DNA of 64,000 nt from Corynebacterium poyangense (lineage in GTDB: Bacteria > Actinomycetota > Actinomycetes > Mycobacteriales > Mycobacteriaceae): contig NZ_CP046884.1 in assembly GCF_014522205.1 (NCBI RefSeq), forward strand, positions 992,001 through 1,056,000, written 5' to 3'. The notes below the pieces were generated by a model. That model did no database searches, was not told the origin of the DNA, and saw nothing but the letters and a program-made list of their open reading frames with translations. The position numbers and the translations under genes are program-made. Positions 37,077-47,244 of the stretch are shown here, in pieces. Each line of letters opens with the position of its first letter. Within the stretch, counting starts at the first letter, position 1.

Positions 37077-38363
37077 TTACTGCGCCGCTATGACCGTGAG
37101 GGATTCCCCATCGGCAACGCGTTCATCGGGTTGTAGCAGAGCAATTCCGTTGACTCCGCTGAGACTTCCTACCCGATGGCTTCCTTTCCCTGAAGTGGTA
37201 AAAGGCGTAGCGAGTACTCCAGAGGACGTCCAGGTCAGCACCACGGGTACGGCGAGGGGTTTTGAGGACGCGACGGGGAAGTCTCGGGTAGCGCGGGCGG
37301 GAAAATATCTTTGGCCGTTGGTTTCCGGCTGCGTGGCGTGAGGTTTAATCGCTTCGCCGTGGAGCACAGAAAGAGCAGGAAAGAGAAATAAGAGGGCACT
37401 TACATACGCTGCGACTGGGTTGCCGGGGAAAGCTAAGACCAAAGACTTGTCCCATATCCCGAGGCCTTGGGGTTTTCCGGGCTGGAGAGCCACCTGGCCG
37501 CACCAGGTTTCCTGCGCCTGGGGGACAGCGGGGGAGGTGAGGAGTTCTTTGACGACGTCAAAGGAACCGGCGGAAATTCCCCCGGTAGTGATGATGATGT
37601 CTGCCCAGGAACTGAGTTCATCAAGAAGGCGGATCAGAGCGGGGAGGGAATCAGAGATCCGCTGGCGTCGAACTTCCACCTGCGGGAACGCGGTGTGAAT
37701 CAAGGCTTCTATCATGGGGCCGTTGGAGTCTGGGATAAGGGCAGAAGAGGGTTCTGGGCCCGTTGGTGTTAGTTCATCGCCGGAAGAAATTATTGCTAGA
37801 CGCGGGGTAGAAAAAACCGAGACGTGGGATACGCCGGCGGAAATCGCTGCTGCTAAGGTACCTGCGTCCAAGATGGCATGGCGAGAGGCTAGGAGGTCCC
37901 CGGGGGATATATCTTCTGCTCTGCGTCGAATATGGCGCCGGTGAGGATCAGCGCGATGAATTTTCACCCTCGCCGGAAGGTTGGCATCCCCAATCCTGAG
38001 ATTCGTGTCTTCCATTGGAATCACCTGTAGAGACTCGATGTCATCTTCAGCTATGGGTGCTCCCGTCATTATTCGCACCGCGGCAGCAGGCGGAACAGGG
38101 TGAGCCCCAGAACCTGCCGGGGTGTCAGCGACTAGGGGAAGTTCGACAGGAAAAGGAGCCTTAAGGTCGGCGGTTCGGACCAGCACCCCATCCATCGCTG
38201 AATTACTGAATGGGGGAATTGCCCTGGAGGCATGGAGATCCTGGGCAATTCTTAGCCCTAAGGCGTCGGCGACCGGACGTTTCTGGGTGAGGGAGCGGAG
38301 AGAAAAAACCTGATGTGCGAGGTGAAGGACGGTGTTGAGGTGATCTTCTAAGCTTCGTGACAC
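37077..38363 (-). CDS. moeA: Molybdopterin molybdenumtransferase
   Basis: This 428-residue MoeA enzyme inserts molybdate into adenylylated molybdopterin. The N-terminal region includes ASRAIPPFSNSAMDGVLVRT and GAHPVPPAAAVRIMTGAP followed by the DDIESLQVI segment. The MogA-like domain carries LAIISSGDELTPTGPEP, DIIITTGGISAGSFDVVKE and VLAFPGNPVAAYVSALLF. The GTG start at 38363 lies only three bases from the moaA stop, so moaA and moeA are translationally linked. The last domain is the usual beta-barrel. No mogA/moaB gene is present nearby. Confidence 0.94.
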   Translation of the reverse strand: MSRSLEDHLNTVLHLAHQVFSLRSLTQKRPVADALGLRIAQDLHASRAIPPFSNSAMDGVLVRTADLKAPFPVELPLVADTPAGSGAHPVPPAAAVRIMTGAPIAEDDIESLQVIPMEDTNLRIGDANLPARVKIHRADPHRRHIRRRAEDISPGDLLASRHAILDAGTLAAAISAGVSHVSVFSTPRLAIISSGDELTPTGPEPSSALIPDSNGPMIEALIHTAFPQVEVRRQRISDSLPALIRLLDELSSWADIIITTGGISAGSFDVVKELLTSPAVPQAQETWCGQVALQPGKPQGLGIWDKSLVLAFPGNPVAAYVSALLFLFPALSVLHGEAIKPHATQPETNGQRYFPARATRDFPVASSKPLAVPVVLTWTSSGVLATPFTTSGKGSHRVGSLSGVNGIALLQPDERVADGESLTVIAAQ

Positions 38364-38366
38364 GTC

Positions 38367-39461
38367 TTAGCCTCCAATTGCAGACATAGGGCGTTGGGGT
38401 TGCAGAAAATGTGGGTCATCTATTCCGTGGCCAGGCTTTTTGTGCCACATCGCAGTTGCCCAAGCCAGCATAATATCTTCATCGCTGCCGCCGTCGCGGA
38501 GAATATCTCGCAAGGATGTCTCTGATCGAGTGAATAAACAATTGCGGACAGCGCCATCAGCGGTCAGCCGAGTTCGGTCACAGTCAGCACAAAAGGACTG
38601 AGAAACTGAGGCAATAATCCCGATCTTTCCTGCGAGATCACGATCCCTATGATGCACATCCCACAACGCAGCTGGAGCCGATCCACGTTTTTCCACAGCA
38701 GGAGAAAGAACAAAACTCTCACTCAACCGTTGGATAATGTCACGGGCGCTGATCATTGTTGAGCGGTCCCAAGCTTCGTGGGGGCCTAAAGGCATTTGTT
38801 CAATAAAACGCAACTGCACTTCGCGCTGAAGACAAAACTCCGCAAGCGGAACAATGTCTTGTTCATTAAGACCAGGCATAATCACTGCATTGATTTTCAC
38901 CGGAGTTAAGCCGGCCTGGACTGAGGCATCAATCGCATCAATTACATGATGGAGTCGGTCACGACGAGTCAACTGGTGATAGCGCTGGGGATCAATGGTG
39001 TCGAGGGAAATATTGACCCGGTCTAGGCCAGCTTTCGCTAACGATGCCGCGTGGTTGGCCAGTCCTACGCCGTTGGTCGTCATAGCGATTCTCGGCGGCA
39101 CGTTTTCGTCGGTCATTAATTCTTTAGTCGTCCGGATAATCTGAGCAAGAGATTTTCTCAGCAAAGGTTCCCCACCGGTAAAGCGAACCTGGCGAATCCC
39201 TAGGCGGGTTATTGCGATCCGAAGAAGACGCTGGATTTCGTCATCATTTAAGGTTGACTCCTTGGCTAGCCAGGTCAACCCTTCTTCAGGCATACAGTAA
39301 GTGCATCGGAGATTGCAACGATCGGTCAAACTTACGCGCAGGTCACGCGCCACCCGGCCGAAGCGATCATAGAGTAGACGGTTACCGTGAGGAAGAGCTC
39401 TCGGTAAGTCGGTGGCTGCGGCAGTGGCGCTGACAACGGGATCAGACAAGGGAATGCGCAT
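38367..39461 (-). CDS. moaA: GTP 3',8-cyclase
   Basis: This 364-residue radical S-adenosylmethionine enzyme starts molybdenum-cofactor synthesis from GTP. The N-terminal cluster motif is CNLRCTYCMPEEGL, preceded by RDLRVSLTDR. The second, substrate-binding cluster is formed by CADCDRTRLTADGAVRNC near residue 295. It ends in the conserved Gly-Gly (SAIGG) that is needed in the active site. I prefer ATG 39461 over the in-frame TTG at 39467, since AAGATGG lies seven bases upstream. It is 11 bases downstream of the acyl-CoA ligase stop. Confidence 0.95.
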   Translation of the reverse strand: MRIPLSDPVVSATAAATDLPRALPHGNRLLYDRFGRVARDLRVSLTDRCNLRCTYCMPEEGLTWLAKESTLNDDEIQRLLRIAITRLGIRQVRFTGGEPLLRKSLAQIIRTTKELMTDENVPPRIAMTTNGVGLANHAASLAKAGLDRVNISLDTIDPQRYHQLTRRDRLHHVIDAIDASVQAGLTPVKINAVIMPGLNEQDIVPLAEFCLQREVQLRFIEQMPLGPHEAWDRSTMISARDIIQRLSESFVLSPAVEKRGSAPAALWDVHHRDRDLAGKIGIIASVSQSFCADCDRTRLTADGAVRNCLFTRSETSLRDILRDGGSDEDIMLAWATAMWHKKPGHGIDDPHFLQPQRPMSAIGG

Positions 39462-39472
39462 CGGCAACCATC

Positions 39473-41242
39473 TTAAAGCCTCGGGCCAGTAGGGGCATGA
39501 CCTCCCAGTGCAGAGTAGCTGTCTCGATCCTGCGCTCCAGGACCCCGCAGGGAGATCACCTCAAACCGGCCAGCGCGCAGATGGGCTCGCAAATCTTTCT
39601 TATCGAATTTCGCGACCGAGGTTTTGTCGATGTCCTCGACAAAGGTCCAGTACTCGGGAAGCATCCAGCTTGGGAGGTGCTGCCGCAGCTCGTCTCGGAG
39701 CCGCTCTGCGGTTACTGCGTCCTTAGCCACCCCATCATGCAAAACCGTGACCGCCAGAGGACGCTCGCCCCATTTCTCATCCGGGTAGCCGATCACTGCG
39801 CATTCCACAACTTCTGGAGATTCCATAATGAAATTCTCCAAGACAGCTGAGTAAATCCACTCCCCACCGGAACGAATGACATCGCGCGCCCGGTCTTGAA
39901 CAATCAGGTACCCATCAGAGGTCACCGTCCCGACATCTCCGGTCCGAAGCCACCCATCTGGGGTGAATTTCTCTAGTGCATCATCAACTTCTTCCCCACG
40001 AAACATGTGGGCCGTACCCTGTGATTCCTCAGCGGGAGAATGATAATAAGAACCCGTGACAAAGTTTCCCCGAACCTGAAGTTCACCATGATTACGGTCG
40101 GTGCTGGATACGATTTGCCCATCATTAACAACGCGATATTCCAGCGAGGCAGGGAACCGCCCTTGGCTAATCCGGTAATCTGTGCGCGCTGCTCCGGAGA
40201 CTCCTCGTGGAGGGCGGGCGACGGTGGACGCCGTGGACGTTTCAGTCATGCCCCAGACTTGGACCACGTCCACGCCATAGTGTTCCTCCCACATTCGGAT
40301 TAAGGCTGGCGGTGCAGGGGATCCGCCGACAAAGATTTCGGTTAAGCTCATGCGCTTTGGAGGGTGTTCGAGGTAATACACCATGAGTTGGATCCAGATT
40401 GTCGGTGCCCCGTGAGCTACCCGCGGATGGGTTAGTTCGATGAGTTTCTTGAGAACCGGGGGGGAAACGTCGGAATCTGGAAAAACTAGAGGAGCTCCGG
40501 CCATGAGAGCAGCGAAAGGAACTCCCCAGCTTAAGACGTGATAAATAGGAACGCAGCATAAGAAAGAATACCCATGCGAAATAGCAAGAGAATCTGTGGT
40601 GCGTAGATGCATCGATTGAAGGTAGATGGAGCGGTGTGAATAAATTACTCCTTTAGGGGCCCCGGTAGTTCCCGTGGAGTAACAAATAGCTGCAGCTGTT
40701 GTTTCCTCTAAAACTGGCCACGAATAGTGAGTAGGTTTTCCATCGAGTAACTGCTCATAGGAATAAACCAGCAGGTGATCGGGGATAAAGCTGGAGGGTT
40801 TGTGCTGTGGCCCAGTTCCGATAAAAACAATTGCTCTCACCCCTGGACAATCTTTTAAGACTTCACCTAGTTGCTCGGCAAGCCGAGGGTCAGCGATGAT
40901 AATTTCATCATTCGCATGGTTAATGATATGGCTAATTTGGTCATTCATTAAATAGCGATTTAGTGGATTAAATACTGCGCCCATACAGGTAACCGCACAC
41001 AAAGTTTCTAAATGCTCGGCGCAGTTATACATAAAAGTGCCTACCCGTTGGTCGCCATCAATGCCTAAATCATCCTTTAACGCATGAGCCAATGCCGAAG
41101 CCCGCGCTGCGATGCTGTGATAGGTACTGGTATGGATTTTTCCTTCGCTATAAGTAGTCACCGTGGTTTCTGAGTGCACCGTGCGGGCGTACTCCAGAAT
41201 TCGTGAAATCGACAACGGGATTTCCTGCATGGTAGAGCGCAT
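39473..41242 (-). CDS. AMP-dependent fatty acid-CoA ligase family protein
   Basis: This 589-residue adenylate-forming enzyme probably activates a carboxylic acid to its CoA thioester. Core motifs are ICYSTGTTGAPKGVIYSHRS (about residues 191-210), VVQVWGMTETSTAS near 330, DGWLRTGDVG and DRARDVIRSGGEWI around 435-470, and a C-terminal catalytic lysine in KTSVAKFDKKDLR. The sequence type resembles medium- and long-chain ligases, but the substrate is not readable. A GTG two codons upstream is another possible start. It opens the transcript that continues into moaA. Confidence 0.88.
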   Translation of the reverse strand: MRSTMQEIPLSISRILEYARTVHSETTVTTYSEGKIHTSTYHSIAARASALAHALKDDLGIDGDQRVGTFMYNCAEHLETLCAVTCMGAVFNPLNRYLMNDQISHIINHANDEIIIADPRLAEQLGEVLKDCPGVRAIVFIGTGPQHKPSSFIPDHLLVYSYEQLLDGKPTHYSWPVLEETTAAAICYSTGTTGAPKGVIYSHRSIYLQSMHLRTTDSLAISHGYSFLCCVPIYHVLSWGVPFAALMAGAPLVFPDSDVSPPVLKKLIELTHPRVAHGAPTIWIQLMVYYLEHPPKRMSLTEIFVGGSPAPPALIRMWEEHYGVDVVQVWGMTETSTASTVARPPRGVSGAARTDYRISQGRFPASLEYRVVNDGQIVSSTDRNHGELQVRGNFVTGSYYHSPAEESQGTAHMFRGEEVDDALEKFTPDGWLRTGDVGTVTSDGYLIVQDRARDVIRSGGEWIYSAVLENFIMESPEVVECAVIGYPDEKWGERPLAVTVLHDGVAKDAVTAERLRDELRQHLPSWMLPEYWTFVEDIDKTSVAKFDKKDLRAHLRAGRFEVISLRGPGAQDRDSYSALGGHAPTGPRL

Positions 41243-41576
41243 GATCACACTCTACAAAAGGGGAGAAAACTCAAGGTGCGAGACACTCTTGAGGGGTGGT
41301 TAGTGACCTCAGTGGGATTAATGCGCTACACTATCGCGCAGATCGACCAGAACACTTCGGGGAAGATGAGTTCCGCCCTCGGCTTGGATGTCACTAAGCA
41401 GATGAGGCGAACCCCTCTCGAAGCATCACCGGAACATCGGTCTGCTGATTCACCCACTTCCTCCCATGTGGATAGGGATATGTGAATTACGGGCATCTAA
41501 ATTTCAAAAGGTCAGCAAATGAATACCCGTGTGCATGGAGTATTTTCGGCTTCCTGTAGACGATGAAAGGACACCT
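41243..41576. other. Leader region of rho, no assured gene
   Basis: This is a 334-base gap between divergent genes. It holds a six-base inverted repeat CTCAAG / CTTGAG (41270-41293) and an unsupported 69-codon frame from 41276 behind GGGAGAAAACTCAAG. The length suits a regulated leader, since rho is commonly autoregulated, but no attenuator structure is clear. Confidence 0.4.
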
Positions 41577-43448
41577 GTGACCGAGATGGACACAGCCGCC
41601 AATGGTGGCGACATGCAGAATCTGGCATCCTTGAGGATTCCGGAGCTGCGGAAACTAGCAGCCCAAAAGGGGATTAAAGGAATCTATGGGCTGCGCAAGG
41701 GGGAACTGATTGCGGCGATTGAAGGTCGTCTGCCCAATATTGATGTGCCTCGTGCTAATCAGGCTCGACGTCTTCCTCCGGTAGAAATCCAGGAAGATCA
41801 AACTAGCACCGATAACACTGACAAAGGTGAAGAAAAGGCTGAGGGCGAAGATAATTCCGCTACCCAGTCTCGGCGTCATGAGTCCCGCTCTGCGGCCCGA
41901 CGGGCGCGGCGTAATCGCGCCCGACAATTTCAGCGGGAACAAGAAGACCGGGATAAGGATAACCCCACCCCCGATGAGGACGTGGTCGCTGAAACTACGT
42001 CGGACTCTCAACCCGAGCGTCCACAACACTCAGAGCGTTCCTCCGATGAAGAAGCCGCCGACAAGTCGGACTCCGGGGCGGAAGATCGAGACCAAAACGA
42101 AGAAGAAGACCGAGGACGACGCACTCGTCGCACCCGTCGGGTACGCCGCACCCGTGAGTATCGCGATAACCGAGAAGAGCGCGATAATCGTGAGAACCGT
42201 GAAGAACGAGAAGAACGCTCAGATCGGGGAAACCGGGAGGATCGTTCCGAGCGCAATGAGCGTAATGACAATGTCCAGGATGTAGCCGGCATCCTCGACA
42301 TCGTCGATAACAATGTGGCGTTTGTACGGACCACCGGCTACCATGCGGCACCCACTGATGTTTATGTCAATAACCAGCTCATTCGACGCTGCGGATTGCG
42401 TGCCGGGGATGCTATCACCGGAAAGGTACGGATGAACCGGGGTGGTGGCTACCACGGTGGCAAGGGTGGCCGAAACCGGAACCGCTATAACAACCTCATC
42501 CACGTAGATACAGTCAACGGCATGAGCGTTGAGGAAGCCCGTCAGCGCCCACGCTTTTCTAAACTCACTCCGCTTTACCCCAACCAGCGGCTACGTTTGG
42601 AAACTGATCCGAAGATTTTAACGACCCGCGTCATTGACTTGATTATGCCGATTGGTAAGGGGCAACGCGCGCTGATTGTGTCCCCGCCTAAGGCTGGGAA
42701 AACCACGATTTTGCAAAATGTAGCTAATGCCATTGCTACTAATAATCCAGAGTGCTATCTCATGGTGGTTTTGGTTGATGAGCGGCCTGAAGAAGTCACC
42801 GACATGGAGCGCTCAGTCAAAGGTGAAGTTATTGCCTCAACCTTTGACCGCCCACCGAGCGAACATACCAATGTGGCGGAACTCGCAATTGAACGGGCAA
42901 AACGCCTGGTAGAGCAGGGGCAAGACGTGGTAGTTTTGCTTGACTCTATTACCCGACTGGGCCGAGCCTACAACAACTCCTCGCCAGCCTCTGGGCGGAT
43001 CCTGTCTGGCGGTGTGGACTCCAATGCACTGTATCCTCCCAAGCGGTTCCTGGGTGCTGCGCGCAATATCGAAAACGGTGGCTCCCTGACCATCATCGCA
43101 ACTGCGATGGTCGAAACCGGTTCGGCGGGCGATACCGTCATCTTTGAGGAATTCAAAGGAACCGGTAACGCGGAGCTGAAACTCGACCGAAAGATCTCTG
43201 AACGGCGAGTCTTCCCGGCAGTCGATGTGAATCCCTCTGGTACCCGCAAAGATGAGCTATTACTAGCGCCCGAGGAAGCTCGGGTCATGCACAAGCTACG
43301 TCGGATTCTTTCTGCTTTGGATAATCAGCAAGCCATTGATTTGCTCATCAAGCAACTCAAGAAGACGCGCTCTAATGGTGAGTTCCTGATGCAGATCGCT
43401 AAATCTGCACCGATGGCTGCTGCGATTGAGGAGGAGGATTACTCCTAA
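41577..43448 (+). CDS. rho: Transcription termination factor Rho
   Basis: This 623-residue hexameric RNA-dependent ATPase ends untranslated transcription. An N-terminal SAP-like helical domain ([20 protein letters not shown]) is followed by a charged low-complexity insertion (about residues 65-235, many RDNREER-type repeats) typical of actinobacterial Rho. The RNA-binding domain follows ([20 protein letters not shown]). The ATPase has P-loop [13 protein letters not shown], Walker [18 protein letters not shown] and the Q/R loops. GTG 41577 is chosen because AAAGGA sits six bases upstream; an earlier ATG at 41529 has no such signal. The stop overlaps prfA. Confidence 0.95.
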   Translation: MTEMDTAANGGDMQNLASLRIPELRKLAAQKGIKGIYGLRKGELIAAIEGRLPNIDVPRANQARRLPPVEIQEDQTSTDNTDKGEEKAEGEDNSATQSRRHESRSAARRARRNRARQFQREQEDRDKDNPTPDEDVVAETTSDSQPERPQHSERSSDEEAADKSDSGAEDRDQNEEEDRGRRTRRTRRVRRTREYRDNREERDNRENREEREERSDRGNREDRSERNERNDNVQDVAGILDIVDNNVAFVRTTGYHAAPTDVYVNNQLIRRCGLRAGDAITGKVRMNRGGGYHGGKGGRNRNRYNNLIHVDTVNGMSVEEARQRPRFSKLTPLYPNQRLRLETDPKILTTRVIDLIMPIGKGQRALIVSPPKAGKTTILQNVANAIATNNPECYLMVVLVDERPEEVTDMERSVKGEVIASTFDRPPSEHTNVAELAIERAKRLVEQGQDVVVLLDSITRLGRAYNNSSPASGRILSGGVDSNALYPPKRFLGAARNIENGGSLTIIATAMVETGSAGDTVIFEEFKGTGNAELKLDRKISERRVFPAVDVNPSGTRKDELLLAPEEARVMHKLRRILSALDNQQAIDLLIKQLKKTRSNGEFLMQIAKSAPMAAAIEEEDYS

Positions 43449-44527
43449 TGCACGATCAGGTCTCTGCTGTTGACGATATCCGGGCCGAATATGAGGGATT
43501 AGAGGCTCAATTAGCCGATCCTTCTCTTCATGATGACCCAGCCGCGGCCCGCAAGGTAGCGAAACGCTATTCCGAGTTGCAGCCGGTGATCAATGTGCAT
43601 AATGAGCTGACTCAGGTCACCGAGGACTTGGCAGATGCCCAGGAGATGGCTCATGAGGACCATGAGTTCCAGGCTGAAGCTGAGCGGTTAGATGCGCGCC
43701 GGGTGGAGCTAGAAGAAAAGCTCGCTGATTTGCTTGCACCGCGGGATCCACGCGATAGCGAGGATGTCTATCTAGAAATCAAAGCAGGTGCCGGTGGGGA
43801 AGAAGCCGCGCTCTTTGCTGGCGATTTACTTCGGATGTATCAGCGTTATTGCGATAAGCATGGCTTCGCCACGGAAATTCTTGGTTTGTCAGAAACGGAC
43901 CTCGGTGGAGTCAAGGATATAACCTTGTCTATCCGCTCGAAGAAGCCTTCCCGTGATGGGGCGTGGAGTTTCTTCAAATTCGAAGGCGGGGTGCACCGGG
44001 TCCAGCGCGTTCCTGTGACAGAATCCCAAGGCAGGATCCAAACCTCGGCAGCTGGTGTTTTGGTTTACCCAGAACCAGAGGAGCTGGGTGAGGTAGAAAT
44101 TGACGAAAAAGATATTCGGGTGGATGTCTATCGTTCCTCCGGTAAAGGTGGGCAGGGTGTTAACACCACGGACTCCGCGGTGCGGATTACTCACTTGCCT
44201 ACTGGGATTGTGGTGACGTGCCAAAAGGAACGCTCACAGATCCAAAATAAAGCCAGAGCTCTTCAGGTGTTGGCGGCGCGTTTGGAGCAAATGGAACAGG
44301 AGAAAGCTGAGGCGGAAGCGGCTGAAGGTCGAGCTGCTCAGGTGCGAACCCTGGATCGCTCCGAGCGGATTAGGACATATAACTGGCCGGAAAATCGGAT
44401 CAGCGATCACCGAATTGGTTTCAAAGCAAATAATCTCGACCAAGTCCTTAATGGGGACATGGATGCACTTTTTGATGCCCTCAAAACCGCCGAACGTGCA
44501 GAACGGCTGGAAACTGAGCAGATCTAA
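43448..44527 (+). CDS. prfA: Peptide chain release factor 1
   Basis: This 359-residue factor ends translation at UAA and UAG. The GGQ motif that triggers peptide release is in [18 protein letters not shown] (about residue 235), and the stop-codon recognition tripeptide is PVT in [17 protein letters not shown], the form usual in actinobacteria. The C-terminal [17 protein letters not shown] is also conserved. Its ATG overlaps the rho stop (TAATG), and prmC, which methylates the GGQ glutamine, follows directly. Confidence 0.97.
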   Translation: MHDQVSAVDDIRAEYEGLEAQLADPSLHDDPAAARKVAKRYSELQPVINVHNELTQVTEDLADAQEMAHEDHEFQAEAERLDARRVELEEKLADLLAPRDPRDSEDVYLEIKAGAGGEEAALFAGDLLRMYQRYCDKHGFATEILGLSETDLGGVKDITLSIRSKKPSRDGAWSFFKFEGGVHRVQRVPVTESQGRIQTSAAGVLVYPEPEELGEVEIDEKDIRVDVYRSSGKGGQGVNTTDSAVRITHLPTGIVVTCQKERSQIQNKARALQVLAARLEQMEQEKAEAEAAEGRAAQVRTLDRSERIRTYNWPENRISDHRIGFKANNLDQVLNGDMDALFDALKTAERAERLETEQI

Positions 44528-45391
44528 GTGAAACTTCGAGATTACCTAGCGGATAGTATCCGACGGCTCACCCAAGCAGGAGTTCCTTCGCCTCGGGTCG
44601 ATGCCCAGGAGCTATCCGCTTATCTTTTGGATATTCCACGACAGCGGTTGATTCTTCATTCCCAAACAGAACTTAGCCCTGCCCAGATTTCTGGCCTGGA
44701 TGAGCTTATTCAGCGACGCATCCAGCGTGAACCACTTCAATATATCGTGGGGACCGCTCCGTTTGGGCCACTGGACATACAAGTAGGTCCAGGGGTTTTT
44801 ATCCCTCGTCCCGAAACTGAAGTTCTGGCTGAGTGGGCCGTGCAGTATCTTCGCCGCTTCGCCCAGAGCTATCAGCCTAAAGTAGTGGATTTATGTACCG
44901 GCTCTGGCGCTTTAGCAGCATATATAGCTGATCAGATACCTCACGCCCAGATTGTGGGCGTCGAACTTTCAGAAACAGCGCTGACCTGGGCCAGGCTTAA
45001 TGTTCCTGCCCATGTCCAGTTAGTCCACGCCGATGCCCTTCGCCAGGACTGGGTAGGAGAAAAATGTCCGACGCTTGCTGGAGCCGTCGATCTTATTGTG
45101 TGCAATCCGCCCTATGTGCCGCGAACAGTAGCTTCCACCCTTGAACCGGAAGTTTTTTGTGATCCTAACAGGGCCGTGTTCTCAGGTGATGACGGTATGG
45201 AGTTTATTAATAAGCTCCCCGATACCGTGGATTATCTGCTAAAACCCGGGGGAGTGGTGGGGGTTGAGCATGATGATTCTATGGCTAGTCAATGCCGAGC
45301 TGTGTTTGCTGAGGATCCGCGGTGGACACAGGTCTCGTCCTTAGCAGACCTTACTGGTCGTTATCGTTTTGTGATGTCTAGTAAGATGTGA
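44528..45391 (+). CDS. prmC: Release factor glutamine methyltransferase
   Basis: This 287-residue SAM-dependent methyltransferase modifies the GGQ glutamine of release factors. The N-terminal helical domain (RQRLILHSQTELSPAQI) is followed by FIPRPETEVLAEWA, the SAM motif VVDLCTGSGALAAYIAD (about residues 119-135) and the catalytic NPPYVPR near 196. The GTG start directly follows the prfA stop, matching the enzyme-substrate pairing. Confidence 0.95.
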   Translation: MKLRDYLADSIRRLTQAGVPSPRVDAQELSAYLLDIPRQRLILHSQTELSPAQISGLDELIQRRIQREPLQYIVGTAPFGPLDIQVGPGVFIPRPETEVLAEWAVQYLRRFAQSYQPKVVDLCTGSGALAAYIADQIPHAQIVGVELSETALTWARLNVPAHVQLVHADALRQDWVGEKCPTLAGAVDLIVCNPPYVPRTVASTLEPEVFCDPNRAVFSGDDGMEFINKLPDTVDYLLKPGGVVGVEHDDSMASQCRAVFAEDPRWTQVSSLADLTGRYRFVMSSKM

Positions 45392-45438
45392 CTGTTGTTC
45401 CACGCGAAATACATCATCTATGAAGGAGGCCATTCCGC

Positions 45439-46098
45439 GTGAGTGGAATTTGGAAGTGTACGGATGAAGCAGGGTTAGATCGGGCCCTCCGAGCCGTCAC
45501 GGAATCTGCGCGGCGGGGCAACCTCATTGTCATGCCGACGGACACGGTGTACGGCATTGGGGCTGACGCCTTTAATAACGATGCTGTAGCTGGGATTTTG
45601 CGCGCCAAAGGTCGAGGCCCTGATATGCCAGTTCCGGTTCTCGTGGGAAGCTGGGAGACAGCAAAAGGTCTGGTGGCAGACTATTCCGAGGACTTAGATG
45701 CCCTGATTCGAGCATTTTGGCCCGGTGCATTGTCTATCGTTACCGCCCAGGCCCCCAGCCTGAATTGGAATCTCGGCGATACCCGCGGAACAGTGATGCT
45801 GCGTATGCCTAACCATCCGGTTGCGATAGCGGTGCTGAGAGCCGTAGGGCCGATGGCGGTATCGAGTGCTAATCTCACTGGACACCCGCCACCCACCACA
45901 GTGGTTGATGCCCAGCATCAATTGGGCTCTCAGGTTGATATGTACTTAGACGGTGGGGAATCAGAAGTGGGAACCCCATCGAGCATTATCGACCTTTCTC
46001 AGGCACAACCCCGACTTCTGCGTGAAGCTGCCTTGAGTGCTGAGGCTATAGCTGAGGTTCTCGGGTGTTCTGCTGACATTCTTCGAGGTGGCGCCTAG
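45439..46098 (+). CDS. tsaC: L-threonylcarbamoyladenylate synthase (Sua5/YwlC/TsaC family)
   Basis: This 219-residue protein makes threonylcarbamoyl-AMP for the t6A modification of tRNAs reading ANN codons. The family motif is IVMPTDTVYGIGADAF (about residues 30-45), followed by KGRGPDMPVPVLVG, RMPNHPVAIAVLRAVGPMAVS and SSANLTGHPPP. It is of the short type without a Sua5 C-terminal domain. GTG 45439 has GAAGGAGG upstream. It belongs to the rho-prfA-prmC row and is joined to wecA without a gap. Confidence 0.93.
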   Translation: MSGIWKCTDEAGLDRALRAVTESARRGNLIVMPTDTVYGIGADAFNNDAVAGILRAKGRGPDMPVPVLVGSWETAKGLVADYSEDLDALIRAFWPGALSIVTAQAPSLNWNLGDTRGTVMLRMPNHPVAIAVLRAVGPMAVSSANLTGHPPPTTVVDAQHQLGSQVDMYLDGGESEVGTPSSIIDLSQAQPRLLREAALSAEAIAEVLGCSADILRGGA

Positions 46099-47244
46099 AT
46101 GGGATCTGCTGGTGTGCCCCTGCGTGAATTAGGTTTAGTGCTGTTAAGCGCGGCGATTTTTACCTACATTACGACGGGGATTGTTCGTTCTGCGATGGTA
46201 CGAAGTGGACGTATCGGAGAAATCCGGCAGCGCGATGTACACACCCAACCCACCCCGCGGATGGGTGGAATTGCTATGTTCACCGGCTTTATTGTCGCGG
46301 TATATTTAGCCCACCAGCTTCCCGCATTAACCCGGGGTTTTGCCCCGGTTACTCCCGAAATGAATGCCGTGATATGGGCTGGATTTGTGATCGTCACGGT
46401 GGGGGTTTTAGATGATCTATATGAATTAGATGCCATCACTAAATTAATCGGTCAGATCCTTGGTTCAGTTCTGCTGAGTGTTTTGGGTTTGAGCTGGACG
46501 ATGCTGTATGTGCCGATTAACGAAGGCATGACACTGGTTCTGGATAATTTCCAAGCAACCATAGCAACAACTCTTTTCACCGTAGCGTTGATCAACGCGA
46601 TCAACTTCGTCGATGGTCTCGATGGCTTAGCAGCAGGTTTAGGGATGATCGCTGGTTTAGCTATCCTCATTTTTTCCCTAACCGTGCTCCATGACCAGGG
46701 TGGAGCGGTCTCGGCCTATCCTCCAGCAATCATCGCCGCAGCTCTGGTGGGAATCTGTGCCGGATTTTTGCCGCACAACTTTGAACCCTCTCGGATCTTT
46801 ATGGGAGATTCCGGCTCCATGCTTATTGGTCTCCTCTTAGCGGCAGCAGCCACTTCAGCGTCGGGAAAAATCACGATGAACCTCTATGGGGCAGCAGATA
46901 TCGTTGCCTTGTTATCGCCGTTTTTAGTAGTTATGGCGGCAATTTTTGTCCCCATGCTGGACCTAGTCCTAGCAGTAGTCCGACGCCTAGCCCAGGGTAG
47001 GTCTCCCTTTGCCGCCGACAAAATGCACTTGCACCATCGGCTCCTTTCGTTGGGTCATTCTCAGCGCAAGGTGGTGTTGTTGCTGTACTTATGGGTTTCT
47101 GTGGTGGCCCTGGGTGCAGTCAGTTTCTCTATCATTCCAGCTAAGGTAGCGATTCTCGGAAGCGTGGTTGCGATTGTGTTGGCTGCTTTGACGACGTTTG
47201 TCCCCGTACTGGCGAGAAAGAGCACCGGCCGACATGCCCGGTAA
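46099..47244 (+). CDS. wecA: Polyprenyl-phosphate N-acetylglucosaminyl-1-phosphate transferase (MraY/WecA family)
   Basis: This 381-residue membrane enzyme with about 11 helices transfers a sugar-1-phosphate to polyprenyl phosphate. In Corynebacteriales it starts the linker that joins arabinogalactan to peptidoglycan. Motifs are TPRMGGIAMFTGF, VGVLDDLYELD (the metal-binding DD, about residue 100), NFVDGLDGLAAG (about 170), EPSRIFMGDSGSMLIG and MHLHHRLLSLGHS. The ATG directly follows the tsaC stop. The last codons overlap the next gene. Confidence 0.93.
   Translation: MGSAGVPLRELGLVLLSAAIFTYITTGIVRSAMVRSGRIGEIRQRDVHTQPTPRMGGIAMFTGFIVAVYLAHQLPALTRGFAPVTPEMNAVIWAGFVIVTVGVLDDLYELDAITKLIGQILGSVLLSVLGLSWTMLYVPINEGMTLVLDNFQATIATTLFTVALINAINFVDGLDGLAAGLGMIAGLAILIFSLTVLHDQGGAVSAYPPAIIAAALVGICAGFLPHNFEPSRIFMGDSGSMLIGLLLAAAATSASGKITMNLYGAADIVALLSPFLVVMAAIFVPMLDLVLAVVRRLAQGRSPFAADKMHLHHRLLSLGHSQRKVVLLLYLWVSVVALGAVSFSIIPAKVAILGSVVAIVLAALTTFVPVLARKSTGRHAR

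Noticed and set aside
41276..41485. 69-codon frame in the rho leader.
   Set aside because: The ribosome-binding site is loosely spaced and the translation has no recognisable features; a leader peptide remains possible.
41655..42351. Long open frames on the minus strand across the rho N-terminus.
   Set aside because: They are antisense shadows of the Arg/Asp/Glu-rich repeats of Rho, with no start signal and low-complexity translations.
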